Below are positions 1 to 5,190 of a DNA stretch of 6,406 nt, piece by piece (positions within the stretch are counted from its first letter, which is position 1; every line of letters starts with the position of its first letter). This stretch comes from Pseudomonadota bacterium. GTDB taxonomy: Bacteria; Pseudomonadota; Gammaproteobacteria; Pseudomonadales; Azotimanducaceae. The stretch is from assembly GCA_027622495.1 (NCBI GenBank), contig JAQBYL010000244.1, positions 1 through 6,406 on the forward strand, read 5' to 3'. The notes beneath the pieces were generated by a model. It searched no databases, was not told the origin of the DNA, and saw nothing but the letters and a program-made list of their open reading frames with translations. The position numbers and the translations under genes are program-made.

Positions 1-102
1 TGCCGCGGGTGCAAAGCAAACGGCTAAGCCGAATACCGAAAACAGCCGCGCGATCTGGCCAAGCCCCCGCAAGCGGGGGGTTTTATGCAATAAATCTTCC
101 AC
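1..102 (-). CDS. amtB: Ammonium transporter AmtB, N-terminal fragment (runs off left edge)
   Basis: Probable start of the ammonium channel that partners GlnK in the inner membrane. From a GTG at 102-100 the minus strand is open for 34 codons to the window edge. A clear AAGGAG lies at 109-114, 6 nt before the start, and glnK stops 24 nt upstream. The peptide looks like a signal sequence: a basic N-region (residues 7-19, with K7, R10, R12, R19), a hydrophobic core (LFSVFGLAVCFA, 20-31) and a small-residue end (PAA). Many proteobacterial AmtB proteins carry a cleaved signal peptide, and amtB normally follows glnK. The transporter domain itself is outside the window, so the identity rests on position and the signal peptide. 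Codons 8-14 contain a GC-rich palindrome that looks like a terminator on the opposite strand. The alternative is that this is non-coding DNA between glnK and another gene. Confidence 0.7.
   Translation of the reverse strand, partial: MEDLLHKTPRLRGLGQIARLFSVFGLAVCFAPAA
63..84 (+). repeat. Terminator-like GC palindrome with T-run inside the start of amtB
   Basis: On the plus strand CCCCCG (64-69) and CGGGGG (74-79) form a 6-bp stem with loop CAAG, followed after one G by TTTT (81-84). That is the shape of an intrinsic terminator, facing against amtB. On the minus strand the same stem has no T-run, so it should not stop glnK transcripts entering amtB. It lies within amtB codons 8-14. It could end antisense transcription, fold in the amtB mRNA just after the start codon, or be incidental. 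Confidence 0.5.
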
Positions 103-108
103 TTTATG

Positions 109-114
109 CTCCTT
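109..114 (-). promoter_or_regulatory. Ribosome binding site deciding the GTG start of amtB
   Basis: AAGGAG on the minus strand, 6 nt before the GTG at 102. It is the main support for placing the amtB start here, as no ATG in this frame is visible upstream of or near the signal-peptide-like stretch. Confidence 0.65.
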
Positions 115-126
115 GTTTGTCCGCGC

Positions 127-465
127 TTAAACCGCTTCGGACCCTGTTTCGCCGGTCCTGATGCGGACAACCTCTTCAAGCGACGTAACGAAAATTTTGC
201 CGTCGCCGACCTTTTCGGTGTTGGCAGACTTGGTAATGGACTCGAGAACCTGGTCCAACATACCGTCGTCTACCGCGACTTCCACTTTGACTTTAGGCAG
301 GAAGTCCACCACGTACTCGGCCCCACGATAGAGTTCCGTATGGCCCTTCTGACGACCGAAGCCTTTGACTTCTGTGACCGTCATCCCCTGTACGCCAATT
401 CCTGAAAGCGCTTCGCGGACGTCGTCCAGCTTGAAGGGCTTAATGATGGCTGTGATCAATTTCAT
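127..465 (-). CDS. glnK: Nitrogen regulatory protein P-II (GlnK)
   Basis: Cytoplasmic trimeric PII signal protein of 112 aa, the family's usual length. It senses ATP/ADP and 2-oxoglutarate; in GlnK-AmtB pairs the T-loop plugs the ammonium channel when nitrogen is plentiful, and uridylylation of Tyr51 releases it. Visible hallmarks are the T-loop at residues 37-55 with Y51 (uridylylation site) and Q39, K58 after it, the B-loop VGDGK (86-90) and the C-terminal RIR (101-103) that contacts ATP phosphates. The opening MKLITAIIKPFKLDDVREAL is typical. Residue 54 is Asp, as in E. coli GlnB rather than GlnK (Asn), so sequence alone does not separate the paralogues; the adjacent amtB start favours GlnK. 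The ATG has GGAG 8 nt upstream (474-477). It is probably transcribed with the upstream barrel gene from the sigma-54 promoter at 1360-1375, though the 96-nt gap holds a strong hairpin. Confidence 0.96.
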   Translation of the reverse strand: MKLITAIIKPFKLDDVREALSGIGVQGMTVTEVKGFGRQKGHTELYRGAEYVVDFLPKVKVEVAVDDGMLDQVLESITKSANTEKVGDGKIFVTSLEEVVRIRTGETGSEAV

Positions 466-498
466 GTTGTTATCTCCTAAGTAAATCTGGCTGCACAG

Positions 499-524
499 CG
501 CTTGAAAACTGGTGTTTTCAAGCG
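499..524 (-). repeat. Perfect 11-bp inverted repeat between the TorF-family gene and glnK
   Basis: CGCTTGAAAAC (499-509) and GTTTTCAAGCG (514-524) are perfect inverted copies around a 4-nt loop. In the minus-strand transcript this folds into a hairpin about 37 nt after the barrel gene's stop and 33 nt before the glnK start. No U-run follows on the minus strand, so it is not a standard intrinsic terminator. A partial terminator, a processing or stability hairpin that sets unequal barrel and glnK-amtB levels, or a dimeric regulator's operator are all possible. Confidence 0.75.
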
Positions 525-561
525 TTCGTGGAAGATCCGTGCACCGGAAATTCTCTCTTAA

Positions 562-1275
562 TTACAGGCTTTTTGATACCGAGAACACGCCGGTGGCTTC
601 GCAGATCTTGGAGCCGCCAAAGCACTCGTCGTCGTTCAGATTGGTGTCGATGAAGGCCAGCGCAAAATCAAAACCACCAAATGAGCTTGCAAAAGTCACG
701 CTGTAGTCGACGTAGCTGTCGTCTGAACCTGAGCCGATACCGAACTTGTTAAACGCCGCGTCTTTGCTGTCGAACTGGTTCAAAGCAGCATGAAAGTCGA
801 TGCTGAAGTTATCGCCGATGGGCAATGAGTATTGACCGTACACGTAGTAGAACTTGTCGGATTCGGCGAAATAGTCCGGTGAGTAGTTGAGACCGAGGGT
901 AGCGCCGTAGAAGCTGAAACTGCCGTAGACCTCGTAGTAGGCAAATTCAGGATTACCGCTGGTCCCGGAGTGGGGATAGCCGTAGTACAGAAGGCCCACA
1001 TCATAGGACAGGTTATCGTTAATGTCGGCGGCAAAGCCACCGTACACATCGAGTTCGAGCGCGCCTTCAGAGAAGTTCACGTTGGAACCCCAGACGCCAA
1101 CGTAGAAGCCACTTTCGGTTGCAACATCGAACCCACCCTGCAACGCGGGTGAACGATCAAGCTGAGAGATACCGCGGAAACGGTAGTCGGTGGCCAGTGT
1201 CACGTTGCCGGAAAACTCAGCGGCACTCGCGTACCCGGTGCCCAGCAACAGAATAAGAATGGTCAGTTTTTTCAC
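562..1275 (-). CDS. TorF-family putative outer-membrane porin (TIGR02001-like)
   Basis: A 237-aa protein with a signal peptide (MKK basic end, hydrophobic core about 4-14, cleavage likely after ASA or ASAA, near residue 18-19). The mature part has alternating aromatic and polar residues, as in a beta-barrel, and is rich in Tyr, Phe, Gly, Asp and Ser. Family hallmarks are DYRFRGISQ (30-38) near the mature N-terminus, a late Cys pair (C218, C225) and the ending VFSVSKSL. Length fits the family, whose substrate is not established as far as I know. The start is GTG at 1275 with AGGGA 5 nt upstream. It lies directly upstream of glnK-amtB and downstream of a sigma-54 promoter with NtrC-like sites, which suggests outer-membrane entry of ammonium or small nitrogen compounds under nitrogen limitation; that role is inference. 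The final residue is Leu, where many barrels end in an aromatic. Confidence 0.88.
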   Translation of the reverse strand: MKKLTILILLLGTGYASAAEFSGNVTLATDYRFRGISQLDRSPALQGGFDVATESGFYVGVWGSNVNFSEGALELDVYGGFAADINDNLSYDVGLLYYGYPHSGTSGNPEFAYYEVYGSFSFYGATLGLNYSPDYFAESDKFYYVYGQYSLPIGDNFSIDFHAALNQFDSKDAAFNKFGIGSGSDDSYVDYSVTFASSFGGFDFALAFIDTNLNDDECFGGSKICEATGVFSVSKSL

Positions 1276-1280
1276 TTCAG

Positions 1281-1285
1281 TCCCT
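1281..1285 (-). promoter_or_regulatory. Ribosome binding site for the TorF-family gene
   Basis: AGGGA on the minus strand, 5 nt before the GTG at 1275. A second purine stretch, GGAG (1290-1293), is 14 nt away and too far to be the main site. The GTG is preferred because it places the signal peptide exactly at the N-terminus. Confidence 0.5.
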
Positions 1286-1359
1286 TTATCTCCAATAAAG
1301 CCAAGATCGGCTGGTCCTGTATTTCAGGCCGCACAGCCGTTGTATCCCGACAGCTACTG

Positions 1360-1375
1360 AGCAGCATTCGTGCCA
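1360..1375 (-). promoter_or_regulatory. Sigma-54 (RpoN) promoter of the TorF-family gene-glnK-amtB block
   Basis: The minus strand reads TGGCACGAATGCTGCT. Against the consensus TGGCACG-N4-TTGCW it differs at one position (C for the first T of the -12 element). The invariant GG (1374-1373) and GC (1362-1361) have the required spacing. Taking the final C as -12, transcription would start near 1349, giving a leader of about 74 nt to the GTG. Sigma-54 promoters need an enhancer-binding activator; two NtrC-like sites lie upstream. No good -10/-35 pair was seen for this gene. Confidence 0.8.
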
Positions 1376-1381
1376 ACTCTA

Positions 1382-1400
1382 TTTTTTTCTTTTTTTCAAA
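1382..1400. other. A/T tract between sigma-54 promoter and NtrC-like sites
   Basis: TTTTTTTCTTTTTTTCAAA on the plus strand, that is long A-runs on the minus strand immediately upstream of the -24 element. Runs of this kind bend DNA, and sigma-54 promoters often rely on a bend (commonly IHF) to bring the activator to the polymerase. I did not find a convincing IHF consensus here. Confidence 0.5.
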
Positions 1401-1413
1401 TAGATAGGGTGTG

Positions 1414-1439
1414 TCAGGATTTTCCGAGGCGCATCCTGA
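1414..1439. repeat. 7-bp inverted repeat between promoter and enhancer
   Basis: TCAGGAT (1414-1420) and ATCCTGA (1433-1439) are perfect inverted copies with a 12-nt spacer. They lie between the A/T tract and the NtrC-like sites, about 65 to 90 bp upstream of the predicted start. They could be an operator for another dimeric regulator or chance; no known operator is recognised. Confidence 0.3.
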
Positions 1440-1459
1440 TTGCTCAACCGCAGGCTGAA

Positions 1460-1476
1460 CGCACCATTTCGGTTCG
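1460..1476. promoter_or_regulatory. NtrC-like enhancer site, proximal
   Basis: CGCACCATTTCGGTTCG against the NtrC palindrome TGCACCA-N3-TGGTGCA: the GCACCA half is complete and the other half is partial, 10 of 14 defined positions. Its centre is about 119 bp upstream of the predicted start, near where the NtrC sites of E. coli glnA lie (about -108 and -140). Confidence 0.55.
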
Positions 1477-1482
1477 CTGTAG

Positions 1483-1499
1483 CGCACCATCTCAGTGCA
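1483..1499. promoter_or_regulatory. NtrC-like enhancer site, distal
   Basis: CGCACCATCTCAGTGCA matches the NtrC palindrome at 11 of 14 defined positions, with GCACCA on one side and GTGCA on the other. Its centre is about 142 bp upstream of the predicted sigma-54 start and 23 bp (about two helical turns) from the proximal site, so both would face the same side of the DNA, as expected for cooperative NtrC binding. Confidence 0.62.
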
Positions 1500-1636
1500 A
1501 AATCAACCGTCGCCAGCACTATGCCCTCTTTCAGGCCAGCAACTTCCTACAGCGGCTGCAGACCAGGGCTGGTTGGCCTGTACCCCGCGCAATTGGCATG
1601 ATGGCGACTTCACTTGAATCTTGAGGCTTAAACCAG

Positions 1637-1867
1637 ATGCCCATCGCCAGTGCAGCCGATGAATTGCTCACCCGTCTGACTTCCGTGTTCGGCGATCGAC
1701 TGCCACCGCGGCCGCAATTCGATGATGCGATCCAACGCTTCATGGCGAGCATCGATCTGGTCCCGCGGCACGAAATGGAACGGCATCTGGCTGCGCTTGA
1801 GGCCCTGAGGCAGCAGGTCCAGATTCTCGAGCAGCGGATTTCTGTGCTGGAAACCGGCAACCCCTGA
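1637..1867 (+). CDS. ubiK: Ubiquinone biosynthesis accessory factor UbiK (BMFP/YqiC family)
   Basis: A 76-aa protein, slightly shorter than the usual 80-100. Known members form small coiled-coil trimers that associate with membranes and bind UbiJ to help the aerobic ubiquinone-synthesis complex. Visible here are an amphipathic N-terminal helix (about 5-19), a RPQFDDAIQRFMAS-type segment (25-38) and a heptad-like coiled coil (about 45-72, with EMERHLAALEALRQQVQILE) characteristic of the family. The ATG has GAGG 10 nt upstream (1623-1626), a somewhat long spacing. yifB starts 4 nt after its stop, so the two are probably translated from one message. I recall the same ubiK-yifB-glnK neighbourhood in Pseudomonas, which supports vertical inheritance. 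Confidence 0.88.
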   Translation: MPIASAADELLTRLTSVFGDRLPPRPQFDDAIQRFMASIDLVPRHEMERHLAALEALRQQVQILEQRISVLETGNP

Positions 1868-1871
1868 TTCC

Positions 1872-3380
1872 TTGAGCTCGGTCAACACCACCTACTCCCG
1901 CGGCCAGGTGGGAATGGAGTGTCCCCTTGTCACGGTGGAGACCCATCTGGCGGGTGGGCTGCCCGGTGTCACCCTGGTTGGATTGCCCCAGACTGCGGTT
2001 CGCGAAGCACGCGACCGGGTGAAGAGCGCGATCGTCAACTGCGGTCTGGAGTTCCCACAGACCAAGGTGGTGGTCAATCTGGCCCCCGCAGACCTGGTGA
2101 AGGAAGGCGGACGATTCGATTTGCCGATCGCCATCAGCATTCTTGCGGCGACCGGTCAGATTCCAGGACCGCAAGCCGAGCACTACGAATACCTGGGTGA
2201 GCTGGGTCTGTACGGTGAGTTACGTTCCACCCGGGGCGCACTGTGTGCTGCCATGGCGGCCCTGGCCAGCGGCCGCAGACTGATCGTCCCCGCGGGGAGC
2301 GCAAGCGAAATCAATGTTCTGGGTCCGGCCCGGCCACTCGCCGCAGGTCATCTGAACGAAGTCATCCGACTGTTACGCGACCCCGCCTATGCGCAAGATT
2401 TATGCATCCCCGAAGAAGTTCCGGTCACCACGCAGGTGTCGGCGCCTGCCACCATCGCCGGTCAACTGGCGGCCAAACGGGCGGTGGCGATTGCAGCCGC
2501 AGGCGCACATCATCTGTTGATGGTTGGACCGCCGGGAACCGGCAAGACCATGCTCGCACGCAGCCTCGCTCATCTGCTACCGGTCCTCGGCGATCAAGCG
2601 GCACTGGAAACAGCCGCGGTCTATTCAAGCGCGGGCTTACCCCGTCCTGATCCGTTTACCCCGCCGTTTCGCGAACCGCATCATTCTGTGACCGCACCTG
2701 CGCTGGTCGGCGGCGGTTCGCAGATCACCCCCGGGGAAATATCCCTTGCTCATCACGGGGCTTTGTTCCTCGACGAAGTGCCGCATTTCAAACCCAGTGT
2801 GCTCAACCTTCTGCGCGAACCGCTGGAAAGTCAGGCCATCTCCATCGCCCGTGCTAACTCCCGGGTCACCTTTCCAGCTGCCTTTCAGTTGATCGCAGCC
2901 ATGAACCCGTGCCCGGCCGGGCGCGTCTGCAGTGCCGAGACCTGCCGTTGCAGTGCAGCCCAGGTGCGGGCTTATCAGAGCCGCCTTTCCGGGCCACTCC
3001 TCGACCGCATCGATCTTCATGTCGGCGTGCCGGAAGTGCCCGCCGAGGTGCTGGGCCGCAGGCTCCCGGCTGACGATCAACGTGAGCTTAAAGCCCGCAT
3101 CATCGCTGTGCGCGCCCGGCAACTGGAGCGGCAGGGCAAGTTCAATGCAGCCCTTGGCAGCACGGAGTTGATGGCGATTGTTGAATTGAGCACGCGGATC
3201 CGAAGACTTCTGGAACAGGCAGTGGAACGCTTCGGTCTGTCAGCGCGCAGCTACCACAAAGTGATCAAAGTCGCTCTGACGATTGCCGATCTGGAAGACG
3301 CAGCAGATCTGGGGGAGGTTCACGTCGCGGAAGCTTTGAGTTTCCGCAACGTCGACTGGGATAACCGACCGGGCCTGTGA
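1872..3380 (+). CDS. yifB: YifB/ComM family Mg-chelatase-like AAA+ ATPase
   Basis: A 502-aa cytoplasmic ATPase of full family length. In Vibrio cholerae the homologue ComM is a hexameric helicase that promotes branch migration when transformed DNA is integrated; many carriers are not known to be competent. Domains in order: an N-terminal ChlI/Lon-like domain (about 20-145, with LVGLP and GRFDLPIA), AAA+ core (about 190-395) and a C-terminal Mg-chelatase domain (about 403-495). Key residues are Walker A GPPGTGKT (219-226), Walker B LFLDEV (298-303), sensor-1 N345, a candidate arginine finger in LLDRIDLHV (R379) and sensor-2 R459. A Cys-rich loop after sensor 1 has C347, C353, C358 and C360; where relatives often have NPCPCG this one has NPCPAG. 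The start is TTG at 1872, chosen because MSSVNTTYSRGQVGM matches the family's beginning. No clear ribosome site precedes it, so coupling to ubiK is likely. An ATG at 1914 would cut off conserved sequence. Confidence 0.93.
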   Translation: MSSVNTTYSRGQVGMECPLVTVETHLAGGLPGVTLVGLPQTAVREARDRVKSAIVNCGLEFPQTKVVVNLAPADLVKEGGRFDLPIAISILAATGQIPGPQAEHYEYLGELGLYGELRSTRGALCAAMAALASGRRLIVPAGSASEINVLGPARPLAAGHLNEVIRLLRDPAYAQDLCIPEEVPVTTQVSAPATIAGQLAAKRAVAIAAAGAHHLLMVGPPGTGKTMLARSLAHLLPVLGDQAALETAAVYSSAGLPRPDPFTPPFREPHHSVTAPALVGGGSQITPGEISLAHHGALFLDEVPHFKPSVLNLLREPLESQAISIARANSRVTFPAAFQLIAAMNPCPAGRVCSAETCRCSAAQVRAYQSRLSGPLLDRIDLHVGVPEVPAEVLGRRLPADDQRELKARIIAVRARQLERQGKFNAALGSTELMAIVELSTRIRRLLEQAVERFGLSARSYHKVIKVALTIADLEDAADLGEVHVAEALSFRNVDWDNRPGL

Positions 3381-3439
3381 ACCTGGTATCGCAGCGGTAT
3401 TTGCGGTGTGCGCTATCGCCGCCACCGCGAATCGTTCTT

Positions 3440-3871
3440 TTAGCGAACGGTCGTCAGCATGTGCTCAAGCGCAGCAACCAGTTCATCGTCACTGCAGTTC
3501 ATGCACGCGCCTTTGGGCGGCATTACGCCTAGACCATTGATAATCGAATCGCGCAGCACCGCTTCGCCCTTCTCGATCCGCGGGGTCCAGCCTGCTACGT
3601 CGCCCAGCATCGGCGCATCGCTGATACCTGTCGCATGGCACAGTTTGCAGAACTGGTCATACACCTGATCTCCGCTCATGGCCGCCCCGCCGGTAGCGGT
3701 CCCGCCGGTGGCGAGCGCACTGCTGGTCCCGGCACAGCCCTGGCCTGCTCGACATACTTCACCAAACGGCTGCAGACGCTCGCGGATCTGGTCTTTGCTT
3801 CCGGGTGGGACCACGTCCGCCGCAACGGATAACGCGAACAGACTGATCACAATTGCGCAAAGGCGTTTCAC
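3440..3871 (-). CDS. Periplasmic cytochrome c5 family protein
   Basis: A 143-aa class I c-type cytochrome carrying electrons in the periplasm. It has a signal peptide (MKR, hydrophobic core to about residue 16, cleavage near SVA-AD), heme motif CKLCH (C75, C78, H79) and a likely axial Met in GVMPPKG (M117). The nearby pair C123 and C126 (GACMNC) is the disulfide typical of the c5 subfamily. N-terminal to the heme domain is a small segment with another Cys pair (C40, C46), then a Gly/Ala/Thr/Ser-rich linker (about 47-67), an arrangement I recall in other gammaproteobacterial c5 proteins. The GTG start has GGAG 6 nt upstream. It is downstream of isovaleryl-CoA dehydrogenase on the same strand, but a TATAAT box in the 84-nt gap suggests its own promoter, so a link to leucine breakdown should not be assumed. 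The electron partner is unknown. Confidence 0.92.
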   Translation of the reverse strand: MKRLCAIVISLFALSVAADVVPPGSKDQIRERLQPFGEVCRAGQGCAGTSSALATGGTATGGAAMSGDQVYDQFCKLCHATGISDAPMLGDVAGWTPRIEKGEAVLRDSIINGLGVMPPKGACMNCSDDELVAALEHMLTTVR

Positions 3872-3877
3872 TCTTCT

Positions 3878-3881
3878 CTCC
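3878..3881 (-). promoter_or_regulatory. Ribosome binding site for the cytochrome c5 GTG start
   Basis: GGAG (within AGGAGAG) on the minus strand, 6 nt before the GTG at 3871. It fixes the start at the codon that begins the signal peptide. Confidence 0.65.
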
Positions 3882-3918
3882 TGGGGTTAAGTCACACCGG
3901 CATCCCCGGCGGCGCGGC

Positions 3919-3924
3919 ATTATA
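3919..3924 (-). promoter_or_regulatory. Putative promoter -10 box of the cytochrome c5 gene
   Basis: A perfect TATAAT on the minus strand, placing a start near 3912 and a leader of about 40 nt. No recognisable -35 hexamer lies 16-18 bp upstream; instead a repeated CGTTTGGCT occupies that area, which could bind an activator. Confidence 0.45.
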
Positions 3925-3945
3925 GCCAAACGTGCGAGCCAAACG
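3924..3945 (-). repeat. Tandem 9-bp repeats in the -35 region of the cytochrome gene
   Basis: AGCCAAACG occurs at 3924-3932 and again at 3937-3945 on the plus strand (CGTTTGGCT on the minus strand), a 13-bp period, followed by a partial AAACG at 3946-3950. The first copy abuts the TATAAT box. Confidence 0.55.
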
Positions 3946-3955
3946 AAACGCCGAC

Positions 3956-5113
3956 TCAACCACTGGCGCTGTAAAGCTCGCGTCCGATCAGCAGGCGGCG
4001 GATTTCACTGGTCCCGGCACCGATCTCGTAGAGCTTGGCATCGCGCAACAGCCGACCGGCCGGAAACTCATTAACGTAGCCGTTGCCACCCAGCGCCTGG
4101 ATTGCTTCCAGAGCCATCCAGGTGGCCTTTTCCGCTGAATACAAAATACAGCCGGCGGCATCGAAACGGGTGGTTCTGCCACGATCGCAGGCCCGGGCTA
4201 CCGAGTACACATAGGCACGACAGGCGTTCATGGTGGTGTACATGTCGGCAAGTTTGCCCTGCATCAGCTGGAAGGTTCCGATGGGTTCGCCGAACTGCTT
4301 GCGCTCATGCACATAGGGCAGCACCAGGTCCATGCAGGCCTGCATAATGCCCAGCGGCCCCCCGGCGAGGACCACCCGCTCGTAGTCAAGGCCACTCATG
4401 AGGATCCGTACCCCTTCGCCGACCCGGCCAAGGACCTGGCTCTTCGGCACCCGGCAGTCCTGAAAGATCAGCTCGCAGGTGTCGGAGCCGCGCATCCCGA
4501 GCTTGTCGAGCTTCTGCGCTGTGGTGAATCCCGGCATGCCCTGCTCGATCAAAAAAGCCGTGATGCCTTTGCTGCCGAGGGCTGGATCGACGGTGGCATA
4601 GACCACCAGCACGTTCGCGCCCGGGCCATTGGTGATCCACATCTTGTTGCCATTCAGCACAAAGAAGTCACCCTGATCCTGGGCTCTAAGCTTCATGCTC
4701 ACAACGTCCGACCCGGCGCCCGGCTCGCTCATCGCCAGCGCGCCAAGCAACTCACCACTCACAAGCCCCGGCAGATACTGCTGTTTCTGTTCCTCGGTCC
4801 CGAAACGATGGATCTGATTGACGCACAGATTGGAGTGAGCACCGTAACTCAAGCCCACCGAAGCCGAGGCACGGCTTATTTCTTCCATGATCACACAGTG
4901 CGCAAGGTAGCCGAGGTTGGCGCCGCCGTATCGTTCATCCACGGTCACGCCAAGCACGCCCAGCTCACCAAGCTTCGGCCAGAGGCTGCGGGGGAATTCA
5001 TTGTTTGAGTCAACCGACGCGGCAATCGGGGCGATTTGTGCAGCTGCAAACTGCGCAACGGTGTGGCGCAGCATGTCCAATGTTTCCCCAAGATCGAAAT
5101 CGAATTCGTTCAC
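3956..5113 (-). CDS. liuA: Isovaleryl-CoA dehydrogenase
   Basis: A 385-aa FAD-dependent acyl-CoA dehydrogenase of full length, converting isovaleryl-CoA to 3-methylcrotonyl-CoA in leucine degradation and passing electrons to ETF. The family signature AMSEPGAGSDV (127-137) and WITNG (159-163) line the flavin; the second signature lies around QALGGNGY (339-346). The subfamily shows in the catalytic base: GLDYERVVLAGGPLG places Glu at 245 in helix G, as in isovaleryl-CoA dehydrogenases, while the C-terminal position that holds the base in medium-chain enzymes is non-acidic (YEIGAGTSEIRR, 362-373). The GTG start has AAGGA 5 nt upstream (5119-5123). It follows the carboxylase subunit by 77 nt on the same strand with no terminator, consistent with one operon; their reactions are consecutive. 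In the best-known liu operons the dehydrogenase comes first, whereas here it follows the alpha subunit. Confidence 0.93.
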   Translation of the reverse strand: MNEFDFDLGETLDMLRHTVAQFAAAQIAPIAASVDSNNEFPRSLWPKLGELGVLGVTVDERYGGANLGYLAHCVIMEEISRASASVGLSYGAHSNLCVNQIHRFGTEEQKQQYLPGLVSGELLGALAMSEPGAGSDVVSMKLRAQDQGDFFVLNGNKMWITNGPGANVLVVYATVDPALGSKGITAFLIEQGMPGFTTAQKLDKLGMRGSDTCELIFQDCRVPKSQVLGRVGEGVRILMSGLDYERVVLAGGPLGIMQACMDLVLPYVHERKQFGEPIGTFQLMQGKLADMYTTMNACRAYVYSVARACDRGRTTRFDAAGCILYSAEKATWMALEAIQALGGNGYVNEFPAGRLLRDAKLYEIGAGTSEIRRLLIGRELYSASG

Positions 5114-5118
5114 AGGTT

Positions 5119-5123
5119 TCCTT
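5119..5123 (-). promoter_or_regulatory. Ribosome binding site for the isovaleryl-CoA dehydrogenase GTG start
   Basis: AAGGA on the minus strand, 5 nt before GTG at 5113. The resulting N-terminus (MNEFDFDLGETLDMLR) is a normal beginning for the family. Confidence 0.6.
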
Positions 5124-5190
5124 CGAGGTGGTGAGGTTTCAATTCTAGTGCATCGACTGCGCGGACGTCCTTACCCGAATCCGCCGCACG

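Larger units (their letters stand above)
1276..1636. other. Divergent intergenic region (361 bp)
   Basis: It separates the minus-strand barrel gene from plus-strand ubiK. The left two-thirds hold the leader, sigma-54 promoter, A/T tract and NtrC-like sites. In the ubiK-proximal part (about 1500-1636) I see no convincing -35/-10 pair and no RNA gene, only a short palindrome ACCAGGGCTGGT (1562-1573). The open frames here are short and cross the regulatory sites, so I take them as non-coding. Confidence 0.7.

Noticed and set aside
466..561. Second sigma-54 promoter or NtrC site directly upstream of glnK
   Set aside because: The GTGCAC and TGTGCAG motifs there lack the paired GG/GC spacing and the second NtrC half-site.
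1272..1490. 72-aa minus-strand open frame upstream of the barrel gene
   Set aside because: It covers the sigma-54 promoter, the A/T tract (giving a run of Lys) and an NtrC-like site, overlaps the barrel gene's start, and shows no recognisable protein pattern.
1593..1619. TTGGCA ... TTGAAT as a promoter for ubiK
   Set aside because: The spacing is only 15 bp and both hexamers are weak.
2637..3122. 161-aa minus-strand open frame
   Set aside because: Antisense to the conserved AAA+ core of yifB, with no family resemblance.
3403..3449. Terminator between convergent yifB and the cytochrome gene
   Set aside because: GCGGTG/CACCGC (3403-3408, 3423-3428) has a 14-nt loop and the T-rich stretch begins 6 nt too late; CGTTC/GAACG (3433-3437, 3445-3449) is only 5 bp and overlaps the cytochrome stop. 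Neither is convincing.
4307..5008. 233-aa plus-strand open frame
   Set aside because: It lies wholly antisense to the well-supported isovaleryl-CoA dehydrogenase gene; its length reflects GC-rich codon bias.
5114..5190. Separate promoter (TAGAAT) for isovaleryl-CoA dehydrogenase
   Set aside because: No matching -35 element at 16-18 bp; transcription from the upstream carboxylase gene explains the arrangement more simply.
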